A stretch of 64,000 nucleotides of DNA from the NCBI RefSeq assembly GCF_044466355.1, contig NZ_JBITMQ010000014.1, positions 207,187 through 271,186 of the forward strand, written 5' to 3'. The notes under the pieces are model-generated. The model searched no databases and was not told the origin of the DNA. It saw only the letters and a program-made list of their open reading frames with translations. Origin of the DNA: Actinophytocola sp044466355 (GTDB lineage Bacteria > Actinomycetota > Actinomycetes > Mycobacteriales > Pseudonocardiaceae). The position numbers were made by a program, and so were the translations under genes. Shown one piece after another: positions 9,501 to 17,200 of this stretch; position 1 is the stretch's first letter; the number at the start of each line of letters is the position of its first letter.

Positions 9501-10545
9501 CACAGCCAACCGGTGGGCGGAGATCCGGCCCGCGATGAAGGACCTCCTCGGCACCCGCTTCGAGCTGCGACTCGGTGACGCGAGCGAGTCCGAGGTGGAC
9601 CGCCGCGTCGCGGTCAACGTGCCGGAGGGCCGTCCCGGTCGCGGTCTGTCCCGCGACAAGCTGCACTTCCTCGTCGGCCTGCCGCGCATCGACGGGTCGA
9701 GCAACCACGAGGACGTGGCGCAGGGCGTCCAGGACGCCATCGCCAAGATCAACCAGGCGTGGCGGGGCAGGCGGGCGCCGCAGGTGCGGCTGCTGCCCGA
9801 CCAGATGCCGTACGAGGAGCTGCTGGCGCAGGACAAGTTCCGCGAGTCCAAGCTCATCCCGATCGGTGTCAACGAGGACGAGCTCGCGCCGGTGTACCTG
9901 GACTTCGACGCTGACCCGCACTTCTTCGCGCTGATGGACGGCGAGTCCGGCAAGACGAACCTGATGCGCACGATCGTCCGGGGCATCACCGAGCGGTACA
10001 CGCCGAAGGAGGCCGTTGTCGTCCTGATCGACTACCGGCGCACCATGCTGGGCTTCATCGAGACGAAGCACCTGCTGGCGTACGCCGTGTCGTCGAACCA
10101 ACTGGGCGGCATCGTCACCGAGGTAAAGAAGTCGCTGCAGAAGCGGCTCCCCGGCCCGGACGTCACACAGGAACAGCTCAAGACCCGGTCCTGGTGGAAG
10201 GGCCCGGAGCTGTTCGTCGTCTGCGACGACTACGACCTGGTGTGCCCACCGCAGAACAACCCGCTGCAGCCGCTCGCCGAGTTCATCCCGCAGGCCAAGG
10301 ACGTCGGCCTGCACATCGTGGTGGCACGCCGCACCGGTGGCGCCTCCCGCGCGATGTACGACCCGGTGCTCGGCAAGCTGAAGGAGATCGCGCAGCCGGG
10401 TCTGCAGGGCAGCGGCGACAAGGGCGAGGGCGCCCTGATCGGCAACGTCCGCCCGTCGGCCATGCCCCCCGGCCGGGGCACGATGGTCAGCCGCAAGACG
10501 GGCCAGCAGCTCATCCAGGTGGCCTGGATCCAGCCGGAGGCCTGA
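6544..10545 (+). CDS. eccC: Type VII secretion FtsK/SpoIIIE ATPase EccC (three ATPase domains)
   Basis: Motor and substrate receptor of type VII secretion, at the inner membrane. I chose GTG 6544 (VSTLQFKRSPR) because EccC proteins usually begin with such a short basic segment and a GAGGGG site lies just upstream. 1333 residues in one chain, that is, a fused Ca+Cb form. Two N-terminal membrane helices lie around residues 35-85. Three P-loops are visible: GATGSGKS at 483-490, GGPQSGKS at 844-851 and GESGKT at 1133-1138. Walker-B-like strands are VLVDFKGG, YCVDLGGG and VVLIDYR. The third P-loop is shortened, as is usual for regulatory ATPase domains. It is divergently transcribed from eccD. Confidence 0.95.
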   Translation: MSTLQFKRSPRLAAPRQPGGEVHLEPPPEVPRVIPGNILMKLMPVVMVVAMLGMMALMFTAGGAIGRNPVTLLFPMMMMFSMVGMFGQNRGGGPKKAEMNEDRKDYLRYLGQMRDRAREASLDQRAALEWVHPDPQALWSMATSRRMWERRQSDPDFCHLRAGRGSQRLATRLVPPQTGPVDELEPIATLALRRFVRAHSIVPELPIQVAIRGFAAVGLSGDKELTRGLARALLAQLVTFHTPDDVLIAVVTSGRAKDEWEWAKWLPHTQHPTMVDGIGQMRMMAGSLAQVEDWLDEELRDRQRFTRNAPPQPDQPQIVIVLDDGEVTREEQIILEEGLVGVTLMDLSESLGNLTARRGLRLVVEEDRLGARSASGVEWFARPDQMSVAEAEALARKLSPYRLGAAAADDGGEEPLLSNPTLLELLGIPGDPMTFDVQQAWRPRPIRDRYRVPFGVGEFGQPVELDIKEAAMEGMGPHGLCIGATGSGKSEFLRTLVLGMLATHSSTTLNFVLVDFKGGATFLGLDSAPHVAATITNLQDQLTLVDRMKDALAGEMNRRQEALKNGGNFKNVWEYEKARENGADLDPLPALFIVVDEFSELLSAKPDFIDLFVAIGRLGRSLQMHMLLASQRLEEGKLRGLDSHLSYRIGLKTFSAAESRAAIGVPDAFELPSIPGSGYLKFDTSTMVRFKASYVSGPYRPAGIQTVGPAAVVTGDRRAKLFVPDYVEIPKEPEKPVEVVQEAPRQESNQPTEPSELDVIVSRLQGQGPPAHEVWLPPLDTPNSLDTLLPPLQPTEDRGLSPAGFFGNGRLQPPLGLIDKPFEQRRDLLWADFSGAAGHAAVAGGPQSGKSMLVRTLIMSMALTHTAEEAQFYCVDLGGGTLGTLQGLPHVGGVAGRLDPDKVRRIVAEVAGLVSMREQVFRDNQIDSMTDFRNRKRRGELREDPWGDVFLVIDGWLNFRQEFDAIESQVLNIAAQGLSYGVHVIVTANRWAEIRPAMKDLLGTRFELRLGDASESEVDRRVAVNVPEGRPGRGLSRDKLHFLVGLPRIDGSSNHEDVAQGVQDAIAKINQAWRGRRAPQVRLLPDQMPYEELLAQDKFRESKLIPIGVNEDELAPVYLDFDADPHFFALMDGESGKTNLMRTIVRGITERYTPKEAVVVLIDYRRTMLGFIETKHLLAYAVSSNQLGGIVTEVKKSLQKRLPGPDVTQEQLKTRSWWKGPELFVVCDDYDLVCPPQNNPLQPLAEFIPQAKDVGLHIVVARRTGGASRAMYDPVLGKLKEIAQPGLQGSGDKGEGALIGNVRPSAMPPGRGTMVSRKTGQQLIQVAWIQPEA

Positions 10546-10587
10546 TCCGCGTCCGTGCCCGCGCCGGGGAACCGGCGCGGGCACCGG

Positions 10588-11121
10588 TCACGGGGTGAGC
10601 GTCGGCCACACGTGGTCGAACACGCGCTCGGCCGGGTACTCCTCGCCCGTCGCCAGCCAGTGGTAGACCAGCGGCCCGAACAGCAGGTCGCGGACCAGTT
10701 CCGGGTCGAGGCCGGCGCGGAGCTCGCCGCGCGTCACCCCACGCCGCACGACCTCCGCCACGAGTGCGTGCCGCCCGGCGAGGAAGCGCTCGTACAGCCC
10801 GAGTTCCGGCACCCGCCGGGCCTCGGCGTGCACGGCCAGCACCACCCACGACATGCCGTCCACCAGAGCGTGCGCGAGCAGCAGGAGGTCTTCGCGCGCG
10901 CTGCCGGTGTCCGGGTCGGCCATCGGGACGACCGAGGTGGTCAGCACGTGCGCCACGAGGTGCAGCTTCGTCGGCCACCGCCGGTACAGCGCGGGTCTGC
11001 TCACCCCGGCCCTGGTCGCGACGGCGTCGAGCGTCAGCGCGTCGAACCCGACGTCGTCGAGCAGGGCCAGGGTCGCCGCGGTGAGCGCGCGGTCGACTTC
11101 GGGATCACGGGGCCGGGGCAC
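10588..11121 (-). CDS. TetR family transcriptional repressor
   Basis: 177 residues starting at GTG. The N-terminal TetR helix-turn-helix is clear at about residues 10-55: ALLDDVGFDALTLDAVATRAGVSRPALYRRWPTK in outline, with the typical ALYRRWP recognition-helix end. The C-terminal half is an all-helical ligand-binding domain with no recognisable ligand class. It is divergent from the HXXEE membrane protein, with only 37 bases between the starts. That gap is filled by a near-perfect palindrome (11131-11153), so it very likely represses itself and its neighbour. The pair sits between eccC and the Rv3446c-like gene, adjacent in M. tuberculosis, and so looks like an insertion into the locus. Confidence 0.88.
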   Translation of the reverse strand: MPRPRDPEVDRALTAATLALLDDVGFDALTLDAVATRAGVSRPALYRRWPTKLHLVAHVLTTSVVPMADPDTGSAREDLLLLAHALVDGMSWVVLAVHAEARRVPELGLYERFLAGRHALVAEVVRRGVTRGELRAGLDPELVRDLLFGPLVYHWLATGEEYPAERVFDHVWPTLTP

Positions 11122-11130
11122 GTGGCCATA

Positions 11131-11153
11131 TTACGATACAAGTTGTAATGTAA
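11131..11153. promoter_or_regulatory. Probable TetR operator palindrome
   Basis: A 23-bp dyad reading TTAC-N2-TACAA-G-TTGTA-N2-GTAA, symmetrical about the G at 11142. It lies in the 37-base gap between the divergent TetR and HXXEE starts and is far more AT-rich than its surroundings. Size, symmetry and position fit a TetR-family operator overlapping both promoters. Binding is inferred. Confidence 0.75.
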
Positions 11154-11158
11154 TAAGC

Positions 11159-11665
11159 GTGAGCGACAAGAAGATGACCTGGGGGCTCCTGGTCGCGTGG
11201 CTCGCGCACGACCTCGAGGAGCTGGCGACCATGTCGTCGTGGACGCGTGCACAGCCGAGGGTTCCCACGGTCACGCGGGCGGAGTCCGCCATCGCGATCG
11301 GCGCCGTGGGCGTCGTGATGGCGGCAGCGGCGGCCGACGGCGCGCGTACGGGCGGGCGGTCGCGCTTCTTCCAGACCGCGCTCACCGGCTTCGGCCTGCA
11401 CGCCTTCACGCACCTCAGCGCGAGCGCGCTCTTCCGCGGCTACACGCCGGGCGTGCTGACCGCGCCGACGGTCGTCCTGCCGTACTCGGTGTGGGCGTGG
11501 CGCACGCTGCGCCGGGACGGCCGCTGGACCGGCGGCGGAACGGGTGCGCTGGCGTGGTTCCCGGTCGCGGTCGGGGCGGCGCACCTGATCGCGCGCGCCT
11601 GCCGGCGGCCCGCGGGTGGTCGACCCGGCGGACACTCCCTAACATCGGCTCTGGCGGGCCGGTGA
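11159..11665 (+). CDS. HXXEE domain membrane protein
   Basis: 168 residues from GTG 11159, which places the start right after the operator palindrome. The protein begins with a hydrophobic helix containing the name-giving HDLEE motif at residues 17-21. Further hydrophobic helices follow, with a second conserved His segment (LHAFTHLSASALFRGYTPG). Four or five membrane segments are likely. HXXEE proteins are small integral membrane proteins of unknown function; the conserved His/Glu set suggests metal binding or a membrane hydrolase. Divergence from a TetR regulator suggests it is induced by a small molecule. It is an insertion relative to the conserved ESX-4 order. Confidence 0.7.
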   Translation: MSDKKMTWGLLVAWLAHDLEELATMSSWTRAQPRVPTVTRAESAIAIGAVGVVMAAAAADGARTGGRSRFFQTALTGFGLHAFTHLSASALFRGYTPGVLTAPTVVLPYSVWAWRTLRRDGRWTGGGTGALAWFPVAVGAAHLIARACRRPAGGRPGGHSLTSALAGR

Positions 11666-11680
11666 CGAGCAGGGGTGCGA

Positions 11681-13486
11681 ATGCGGGTAGCGGTCGACTT
11701 CGGCACCTCGAGCACGTGCGTCGCGATCGTGGTCGCGGGCCGGGAACCGCAGGTCGTGACCGTCGACGGGCTCCCGCTGATGTCGTCAGCCGTCTACGCG
11801 GGCCGGGACGGCAACCTGTTCGTCGGGCAGGAGGCGGACCGGCAGGCGGCGATCGACCCGTCGCGCTACGAGCCGCACCCCAAGCGCCGCATCGACGAGA
11901 CGGAGCTGCTGCTCGGCGCGAGCGTCGTGCAGGTGCGGGACGTGATCCGCGCCGTGCTTAGCCGCGCGGTCGCCGAGGCCCGCCGGGTCGGCGGCGGCGC
12001 GGTCGTCGAGCAGCTGGTGCTCACCCACCCCGCCGACTGGGGCGGCGTCCGTGCCCGCGTGCTCCGCCAGGCGGGCAACGGCCTCGCGAACCGCATCGTG
12101 CTCGTGCCGGAGCCGGTCGCGGCCGCGGTGTTCCACGCGGCTCGGTTCCCGGGCGCGGGCAGGCCGCTCGCCGTGCTCGACCTCGGCGGCGGGACCGTGG
12201 ACGTCAGCGTCGTCCGGCCGGGTCCCGCCGGGTACGAGGTGCTGGCGACGAAGGGCGACCACTCGTTCGGCGGCGCCGACATCGACCAGCTGCTGCTCGA
12301 CCACGTCGGGTCGGTCGTCGCCGGGACCGACCCGGACGGCTGGCGCACCCTCGTCGAGGGGCGTGACCTGCCGGACCGAAGACGCAGGCGCGTCATCCAC
12401 CAGGACGTGCGGGGCGCGAAGGAGACCCTGTCCCGGCACACCTACACCGACGTGCCGATGCCGCCGCCGTTCCCGGACGTGCACGTCACCAGGAACGACC
12501 TGGAACGCCTGATCACCGACCCGGTCGACCGCGCGGCCCGGCTCACGGCCGCCACCGTCGCCGACGCCCGCCTGCGGCCCGCCGACCTGGCGGGGATCTT
12601 CCTCGTCGGCGGTTCGAGCCGGATCCCGCTGGTGTCGCGGCTGGTGCACCAGCGCTGCGGTGTCGTGCCGACCACCCTCGACCAGCCGGAGACCGTCGTC
12701 GCGCGGGGTGCGCTGCTCGCCGTGGCCCCGAACGCCACCCAGGACACCCCCGGAGCGGGCGCGGTGCTGCTGCCCGTGCCACGCGACCAGCAGCAGACCC
12801 GCCGCCTCACCCCGGCGCCGCCACCGCGTCCGCTCGCGCCGCCGCGGCCGAGCGCCCTGCTGGCCCCGCCGCCCGCACCGCCCAGCTCACGGCGTAAGCA
12901 GCTGCTGGTGGTGGGTGGCACCGCGGCCGTCCTCGCCGCCGCGGCGAGCCTGGCGGTCGTCCTGCTGGGCGGCGACTCCGAACGCGACCCGAAGGCCACG
13001 GCGACCACCGGGACCGCGGCGACCGCCACGAGCGCCTCGCCGAGCAGGCTGATCGCGCAGTACGAGTACCGGTTCACGCTCCCGGACGGCTGGCTGCAGA
13101 CCGGCGGTGACGCGGCCAAGCTGCGCACCGAACTCAAACCGGCCGACGCGAGAACGGGCGACGACGTGGTGTTCGTCGAACAGATCCGCCTGTCGTTCGA
13201 CAGCACCGCGGACCGGGACCGCGCGGTCGACAAGCTGCGCGGCGACTTCCAGGCCGCGGGCGCCGCGTTCTCCGACTTCGACGCGGACGCGTCGTTCGCG
13301 GGCCGCGACGTGATCCACTACCGGCAGTCCCTGCCGAACAAGGACGCCACGGTCGACTGGTACGTCCTGTTCGAGGGCCGCACCCAGGTGAGCGTCGGCT
13401 GCCAGCGCGAGAACGCGGGCGACCGCGCCGACGACGTGGCCGCCGCGTGCGAAACCATCGTCTCGACGGTGACCATCACCGGGTGA
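11681..13486 (+). CDS. Hsp70-like ATPase fused through a membrane helix to an Rv3446c-type type VII domain
   Basis: About 601 residues; I prefer ATG 11681 with AGGGG just upstream over GTG 11675. The N-terminal 350 residues are an Hsp70/actin-type ATPase: VDFGTSSTCVAI (phosphate 1), LAVLDLGGGTVDVSVV (phosphate 2) and GIFLVGGSSRIPLVSRLV (adenosine). There is no peptide-binding domain. Instead come a Pro-rich linker, one membrane helix (about 407-430, VVGGTAAVLAAAASLAVVLLGG), and an extracytoplasmic domain. That domain resembles the type VII secretion-associated Rv3446c family, including YRFTLPDGW and VSVGCQRE. Position between eccC and the WXG100 pair matches Rv3446c. The fusion suggests that cytosolic ATP binding is coupled to something outside the membrane; function unknown. 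Confidence 0.8.
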   Translation: MRVAVDFGTSSTCVAIVVAGREPQVVTVDGLPLMSSAVYAGRDGNLFVGQEADRQAAIDPSRYEPHPKRRIDETELLLGASVVQVRDVIRAVLSRAVAEARRVGGGAVVEQLVLTHPADWGGVRARVLRQAGNGLANRIVLVPEPVAAAVFHAARFPGAGRPLAVLDLGGGTVDVSVVRPGPAGYEVLATKGDHSFGGADIDQLLLDHVGSVVAGTDPDGWRTLVEGRDLPDRRRRRVIHQDVRGAKETLSRHTYTDVPMPPPFPDVHVTRNDLERLITDPVDRAARLTAATVADARLRPADLAGIFLVGGSSRIPLVSRLVHQRCGVVPTTLDQPETVVARGALLAVAPNATQDTPGAGAVLLPVPRDQQQTRRLTPAPPPRPLAPPRPSALLAPPPAPPSSRRKQLLVVGGTAAVLAAAASLAVVLLGGDSERDPKATATTGTAATATSASPSRLIAQYEYRFTLPDGWLQTGGDAAKLRTELKPADARTGDDVVFVEQIRLSFDSTADRDRAVDKLRGDFQAAGAAFSDFDADASFAGRDVIHYRQSLPNKDATVDWYVLFEGRTQVSVGCQRENAGDRADDVAAACETIVSTVTITG

Positions 13487-13505
13487 CGTCGGTACTGTTG
13501 CGCGC

Positions 13506-14096
13506 ATGACCGGGCAGGACGGCGGTTTTCCCCAGGCCGCACGGCGTTTCATGGCGGACGTCGACAGCGCGTTGACCAGGGCCCGGCGGGCCGCGCGCGA
13601 GGCGAGAGCCACGTCGGAGGACTTCCGTCGCAGCACCGGGGAGCTGGGCGCGCAGGCGAAGACGGGAAAACTGCGCGGAGTTCGCCGCGGTGACGTCCGG
13701 CCCACCACGCCGGAGTCCCGTGCGGACGCTGTGGAGTTCCGCACTGCCAACGGTTTTCCCGTCGAGGAGCTGCCCGACGCGGACGCGTTGATCGCCCGCC
13801 TGCCCGGGCGGGAACCGGAACGCACCCCCGAGCAGGAGGACTTCTCCCAGCACCGGGTCCTGTTCGACGTAGACACCGAAACCGTCGAAACCAGCGGCGA
13901 ACCGGAAGACGAGGAAATGGCCCGGATCGATTCACCGGATCCGGAACCGACCCGAACGAGTGTCGAGGATGAGGACTTTTCGCAACAGCGAATCCTCTTC
14001 GACGCGACCGCGGAAACCTACCGCCCGGAGGGCATGCCAGGCGGCGTGTTCGACCCGTCCGATCCGGAAACCGGCAGGTCAGAGCCGTCGTCGTAG
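13506..14096 (+). CDS. Acidic hypothetical protein with two EDFSQxRxLF repeats
   Basis: 196 residues with no signal peptide or membrane segment. Residues 8-50 are an Ala/Arg/Glu-rich helix, probably coiled-coil. The C-terminal half is acidic and disordered and contains two copies of a short motif: EDFSQHRVLFDVDTET at about 118 and EDFSQQRILFDATAET at about 160. Similar D/E-D-x-S tails end the small coiled-coil proteins at 21167-21733 and 25033-25554, so this may be the third member of a group of accessory proteins made with type VII substrates. It starts 19 bases after the Hsp70-like gene and precedes the WXG100 pair. Not a family I recognise. Confidence 0.6.
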   Translation: MTGQDGGFPQAARRFMADVDSALTRARRAAREARATSEDFRRSTGELGAQAKTGKLRGVRRGDVRPTTPESRADAVEFRTANGFPVEELPDADALIARLPGREPERTPEQEDFSQHRVLFDVDTETVETSGEPEDEEMARIDSPDPEPTRTSVEDEDFSQQRILFDATAETYRPEGMPGGVFDPSDPETGRSEPSS

Positions 14097-14318
14097 CGAC
14101 GCGGGGACACCGGCGGCGGAAGGTGCCCACCCCGGCCGCGGCAGCGCTGTGGCCTGCGCGTTCCCGAGTGCGATCGCCGTGCGCGTTCACGCTCGCAACG
14201 ACCTCCGACCAGATGACGACAACGTGGAACCAGACATGGCAGGGTCTACGTCGCAGGAGGCGTACGAACCCAAGAGCTTGTACGACCGATACAGACCCAC
14301 TGAAGGGGGTTCTTTCTT

Positions 14319-14633
14319 ATGGGTGACTTCAAGACTGGGACACCGGAACTTCTCACCGCGTCCGACCAGATGATCGCCACCAACGAGCTGCTGCAGGACA
14401 ACGGCCGCAAGCTGGCCCAGGCCGTTGACTCGGTCCAGGGGGCCTGGTCCGGTGCCGCCGCCCAGGCGTTCACCAACCTGATGTCGCAGTACTCGACGGA
14501 CTTCACCAACCTGAACACCGCGCTGTTCAACATCGCGGAGCAGGTCGCCGGTTCGGCCCGCGACTACCAGGCGCAGGAAGACACGGCGGCCGCCGACGTC
14601 TCCGCCATCATGGCGACGCTGGAAGACGGCTGA
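14319..14633 (+). CDS. WXG100 family protein (EsxT/EsxU position, first of pair)
   Basis: 104 residues, the classic WXG100 length: a helical hairpin exported by type VII secretion as a dimer. The turn motif is W43-S-G45 (GAWSGAAAQAF), and a C-terminal YxxxE signal (YQAQE, about residue 86) is present, so this is probably the partner carrying the general secretion signal. A strong AAGGGGG site lies about 10 bases before the ATG. It is followed 58 bases later by a second WXG100 gene, as esxT/esxU are in the ESX-4 locus of mycobacteria. The 222-base upstream gap has no clear promoter by eye. Confidence 0.92.
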   Translation: MGDFKTGTPELLTASDQMIATNELLQDNGRKLAQAVDSVQGAWSGAAAQAFTNLMSQYSTDFTNLNTALFNIAEQVAGSARDYQAQEDTAAADVSAIMATLEDG

Positions 14634-14691
14634 GTCGTTCGTTCATCAGGTCCATCCCTCGTCTTTGACACTTAAGAGAAAGAGTTAGGAA

Positions 14692-14988
14692 ATGGCCGAC
14701 GGCAACATCAAAGTCACATTCGGCTCGCTGGAGCAGCTCTCCGGTGACATCCACAACCAGGTCACCGCGATCGAGGGGAACCTCGCCGACCTGGGCTCGC
14801 AGATCAGCAACCTGGAGACGCTCTGGGAAGGTGGCGCGAGCGCCGGCTTCCAGGCCACCAAGCAGCAGTGGTTCAACTCGGCCGAGCACCTGAAGGTCGT
14901 GCTCGCGAAGATCGAGACCGCGGTCATCCAGTCCACCGACGGCTACCGCGACGCTGAGGACCGCAACACCAAGCGCTGGGACGCCTGA
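14692..14988 (+). CDS. WXG100 family protein (second of pair)
   Basis: 98 residues with the hairpin turn W45-E-G47 (ETLWEGGASAGF) between two amphipathic helices. The C-terminal end DGYRDAEDRN contains a Y-x3-D/E pattern as well. Together with the preceding gene it should form the small secreted heterodimer of this ESX-4-like system. It ends in a strong hairpin terminator shared with the convergent lipoprotein gene. Confidence 0.92.
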   Translation: MADGNIKVTFGSLEQLSGDIHNQVTAIEGNLADLGSQISNLETLWEGGASAGFQATKQQWFNSAEHLKVVLAKIETAVIQSTDGYRDAEDRNTKRWDA

Positions 14989-15017
14989 GTCACACGCTGA
15001 CCAACCGAACACCGCGA

Positions 15018-15048
15018 GCGGGGCCCGGGAAAGCATTCCGGGCCCCGC
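15018..15048. terminator. Hairpin terminator between the WXG100 pair and the lipoprotein gene
   Basis: 11-bp perfect GC stem (15018-15028 with 15038-15048) with a 9-base loop, between convergent stop codons at 14988 and 15060. It can serve both strands. There is no strong U tract, as is common in actinobacteria. Confidence 0.8.
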
Positions 15049-15059
15049 TGCTGTGCTTG

Positions 15060-15956
15060 TCAGTTGTCCGGGGTGCGGTCGTTGAACTTCGTCATGAACT
15101 CGTCCACCGCGGCCTGGTCGGTGATCGCGGTGACCTCGGCGGCCTCGGGTGCGTCCGGGATGTCCGACTCCTCCGCCTCCCCGAGCACCTCGTACTCGAG
15201 CTGGATCTCCAGCCTCGTCGCGTCGCCGTCGGTGACGGTGCCGCGGACCACGAAACCGGTGAACTCCATCGAACGGTCGAGCCGGATCGTGACCGGCACC
15301 ACCGTGTTCAGCATCCGCTCGGTCAGTCCGTCGCGTTTGTCCTCCGGCACGGACACGATGCCCTCCCCGAGCATCACGCCGAGCAGCGCGCCGGTGGTCA
15401 CCTCGAAACCGTCCTCGGTGGCCCGTGCCTCGCTCGGCTGCTCGTCCGGGGCGTCGAGGGAGGTCTGCCCGATGGAGGCGTCCACATTGCACGCCGCCCA
15501 CGCGGTCAGCAGGAAGCAGGTGTCGAACCCCTCCGCGAACGTGGACGGCACCGACACCCACGGCGTCGGCGCGAGCGACGCGTGGTCGGAGTCCAGCTCG
15601 ATGTAGTCCACCTTCGACCCCGGCGGCGTGACCCGCTGCGACCAGTCGCCGTCGTCGCTGAACCGTCGCTTGAGGAGGATCGCGGGCGGGTCGCCCACCT
15701 TGTACGACTCGTGCTCGGTGGTGATCTTGGTGTCGCCGTAGTTGAGGTAGTTGTAGACCCGGGCGTGCTCGTCGCCGAAGTTCGCGAAGTGGTCCTGGAA
15801 CGCGTCGAGGCCCCGCTTCACCGCGTCGTCGGTGGCCTGCTCGGCCGCGGCGCGGTCCGCGACCGGCCTGCCGGTGGTCGGCTGGGCGCACCCGGCGGTC
15901 ACGGCGACGCACACGGCGGCACAGGCCAGCAGACGGGCGACCCTCGTGACCCTCAT
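15060..15956 (-). CDS. Putative lipoprotein of unknown function
   Basis: 298 residues starting at the ATG at 15956, chosen because GAGGGG lies about 8 bases upstream and a lipoprotein signal follows: MRVTRVARLLACAAV, then VTAGC with the lipidated Cys at 23. The mature part has no recognised domain. It contains a cluster of aromatic residues (VYNYLNYGD) and two internal Cys in FDTCFLLTAWAACN that could form a disulphide. The C-terminal region is acidic and looks like a mixed alpha/beta fold. It occupies the gap between the WXG100 pair and rplM, so it may be an envelope partner of the secretion system, but that is only positional. Confidence 0.6.
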   Translation of the reverse strand: MRVTRVARLLACAAVCVAVTAGCAQPTTGRPVADRAAAEQATDDAVKRGLDAFQDHFANFGDEHARVYNYLNYGDTKITTEHESYKVGDPPAILLKRRFSDDGDWSQRVTPPGSKVDYIELDSDHASLAPTPWVSVPSTFAEGFDTCFLLTAWAACNVDASIGQTSLDAPDEQPSEARATEDGFEVTTGALLGVMLGEGIVSVPEDKRDGLTERMLNTVVPVTIRLDRSMEFTGFVVRGTVTDGDATRLEIQLEYEVLGEAEESDIPDAPEAAEVTAITDQAAVDEFMTKFNDRTPDN

Positions 15957-16040
15957 CGCACACACCCCTCGCAGAACAGCGGGAACACCCCGCCGACGTG
16001 CACGATAGTGTGCGGCACGGTGTCCTCCGTGGGGGCCGCT

Positions 16041-16070
16041 TTGACCCTCCTCGAAGGCGCCGGGTATCTT
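16041..16070 (+). promoter_or_regulatory. Candidate housekeeping promoter of rplM-rpsI
   Basis: TTGACC at 16041-16046 and TATCTT at 16065-16070 with an 18-base spacer, 80 bases before the rplM start. Both hexamers are close to the principal sigma consensus, and the position suits a ribosomal protein operon with a leader. Confidence 0.6.
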
Positions 16071-16149
16071 CCTATGTTGTTGCGCGGCGCGGGCCCATGC
16101 CCGTATGAGCGCACATGCACCCTGACGCAAATGACGACGAGGTAGATCC

Positions 16150-16593
16150 GTGCGCACGTACAGCCCGAAGCCAGGCGAGGTGGCCCGCACCTGGCATGTC
16201 ATCGACGCGGAGGACGTTGTCCTCGGCCGGCTCGCCTCGAACGTCGCCACGCTGCTCCGGGGCAAGCACAAGCCCACCTTCGCGCCGCACGTCGACACAG
16301 GTGACTTCGTCATCATCGTGAACGCGGACAAGGTCGTGCTGACCGGCAACAAGCGTGACCAGGCCTTCGCGTACCGGCACAGCGGCTACCCCGGCGGTCT
16401 GCGCAAGCAGTCGTTCGGCGAGCTGCTCGACACGCGGCCCGAGCGGCTGCTGGAGAAGGTCGTCAAGGGCATGCTGCCGAAGAACAAGCTCGGCCGTGCC
16501 CAGGGCAAGAAGCTGAAGGTCTACGCCGGCCCGGACCACCCGCACGCCGCGCAGCAGCCGAAGCCGTTCGAGATCGCCAAGGTCAGCAGGTAA
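16150..16593 (+). CDS. rplM: 50S ribosomal protein L13
   Basis: 147 residues from GTG, the normal length. Characteristic L13 segments are visible: WHVIDAEDVVLGRLASNVA, DFVIIVNADKVVLTGNK and the HSGYPGGLR loop, ending in HPHAAQQPKPFEI. It binds 23S rRNA early in large-subunit assembly. It is followed 40 bases later by rpsI, the conserved L13-S9 operon. Confidence 0.98.
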   Translation: MRTYSPKPGEVARTWHVIDAEDVVLGRLASNVATLLRGKHKPTFAPHVDTGDFVIIVNADKVVLTGNKRDQAFAYRHSGYPGGLRKQSFGELLDTRPERLLEKVVKGMLPKNKLGRAQGKKLKVYAGPDHPHAAQQPKPFEIAKVSR

Positions 16594-16633
16594 ATGAACT
16601 TGCTAGCCATCAAGTCGGACAAAGCGAGGATCA

Positions 16634-17101
16634 TTGAGCACCCCTGAGACCACCGAGGACACCGCCGTGGAGGTGGAGGCGGCAGCCGAGGCGCCGCGTC
16701 CCGTGCGTGTGAGCGGCGAGACCGCCCAGACCGTCGGCCGCCGCAAGGAGGCCGTCGTCCGCGTGCGGCTCACCCCCGGCAGCGGCAAGTTCACCCTGAA
16801 CGGCAAGTCGCTCGAGGAGTACTTCCCCAACAAGGTGCACCAGCAGCTCATCCGTGAGCCCCTGGTGATCCTGGAGAAGCCCGAGGCGTTCGACGTCCGC
16901 GCCAACCTCAAGGGCGGCGGCATCACCGGTCAGGCCGGTGCGCTGCGCCTCGCGATCGCGCGTGCGCTGATCGAGCTCGACTCCGAGGACCGTCCGGCGC
17001 TGAAGAAGGCCGGCTTCCTCACCCGTGACCCCCGGGTCAAGGAGCGCAAGAAGTACGGTCTGAAGAAGGCCCGCAAGGCGCCTCAGTACTCGAAGCGCTG
17101 A
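16634..17101 (+). CDS. rpsI: 30S ribosomal protein S9
   Basis: 155 residues with an actinobacterial acidic N-terminal extension (about 1-32) ahead of the conserved TVGRRKEAVVRVRL. The GGGITGQAGALRLAIARAL core is present, and the C-terminal tail ends KAPQYSKR, the lysine/arginine tail that touches P-site tRNA. The best start is TTG at 16634, with GAGGA five bases upstream. A hairpin terminator follows. Confidence 0.97.
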   Translation: MSTPETTEDTAVEVEAAAEAPRPVRVSGETAQTVGRRKEAVVRVRLTPGSGKFTLNGKSLEEYFPNKVHQQLIREPLVILEKPEAFDVRANLKGGGITGQAGALRLAIARALIELDSEDRPALKKAGFLTRDPRVKERKKYGLKKARKAPQYSKR

Positions 17102-17120
17102 GCGTTCACAGCTTGTAGTG

Positions 17121-17163
17121 GAACGCCGCGTCCGGCATCTGCGATGCACCGGGCGCGGCGTTC
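17121..17163 (+). terminator. Hairpin terminator after rpsI
   Basis: Stem of GAACGCCGCG (17121-17130) with its complement (17154-17163), extended inward by a shorter imperfect GC stem, and followed by GCTGTTT. It lies 20 bases after the rpsI stop and 38 bases before glmM. Confidence 0.7.
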
Positions 17164-17200
17164 GCTGTTTCGCAGACACCATCTGGAGGAATCGCCAACA

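Noticed and set aside
7666..10584. Long open frame antisense to eccC
   Set aside because: High GC makes antisense frames long. The predicted protein has no domain and is Arg/Leu/Asp-rich, while the sense strand has three ATPase motifs.
14097..14318. Promoter for the WXG100 pair (GGAAC near 14224 and TACGAC near 14281)
   Set aside because: Spacing does not fit any sigma class I can support; left unassigned.
15957..16352. N-terminal extension of the lipoprotein gene across the rplM region
   Set aside because: It would overlap rplM antisense and lose the lipoprotein signal; the ATG at 15956 has a good ribosome site.
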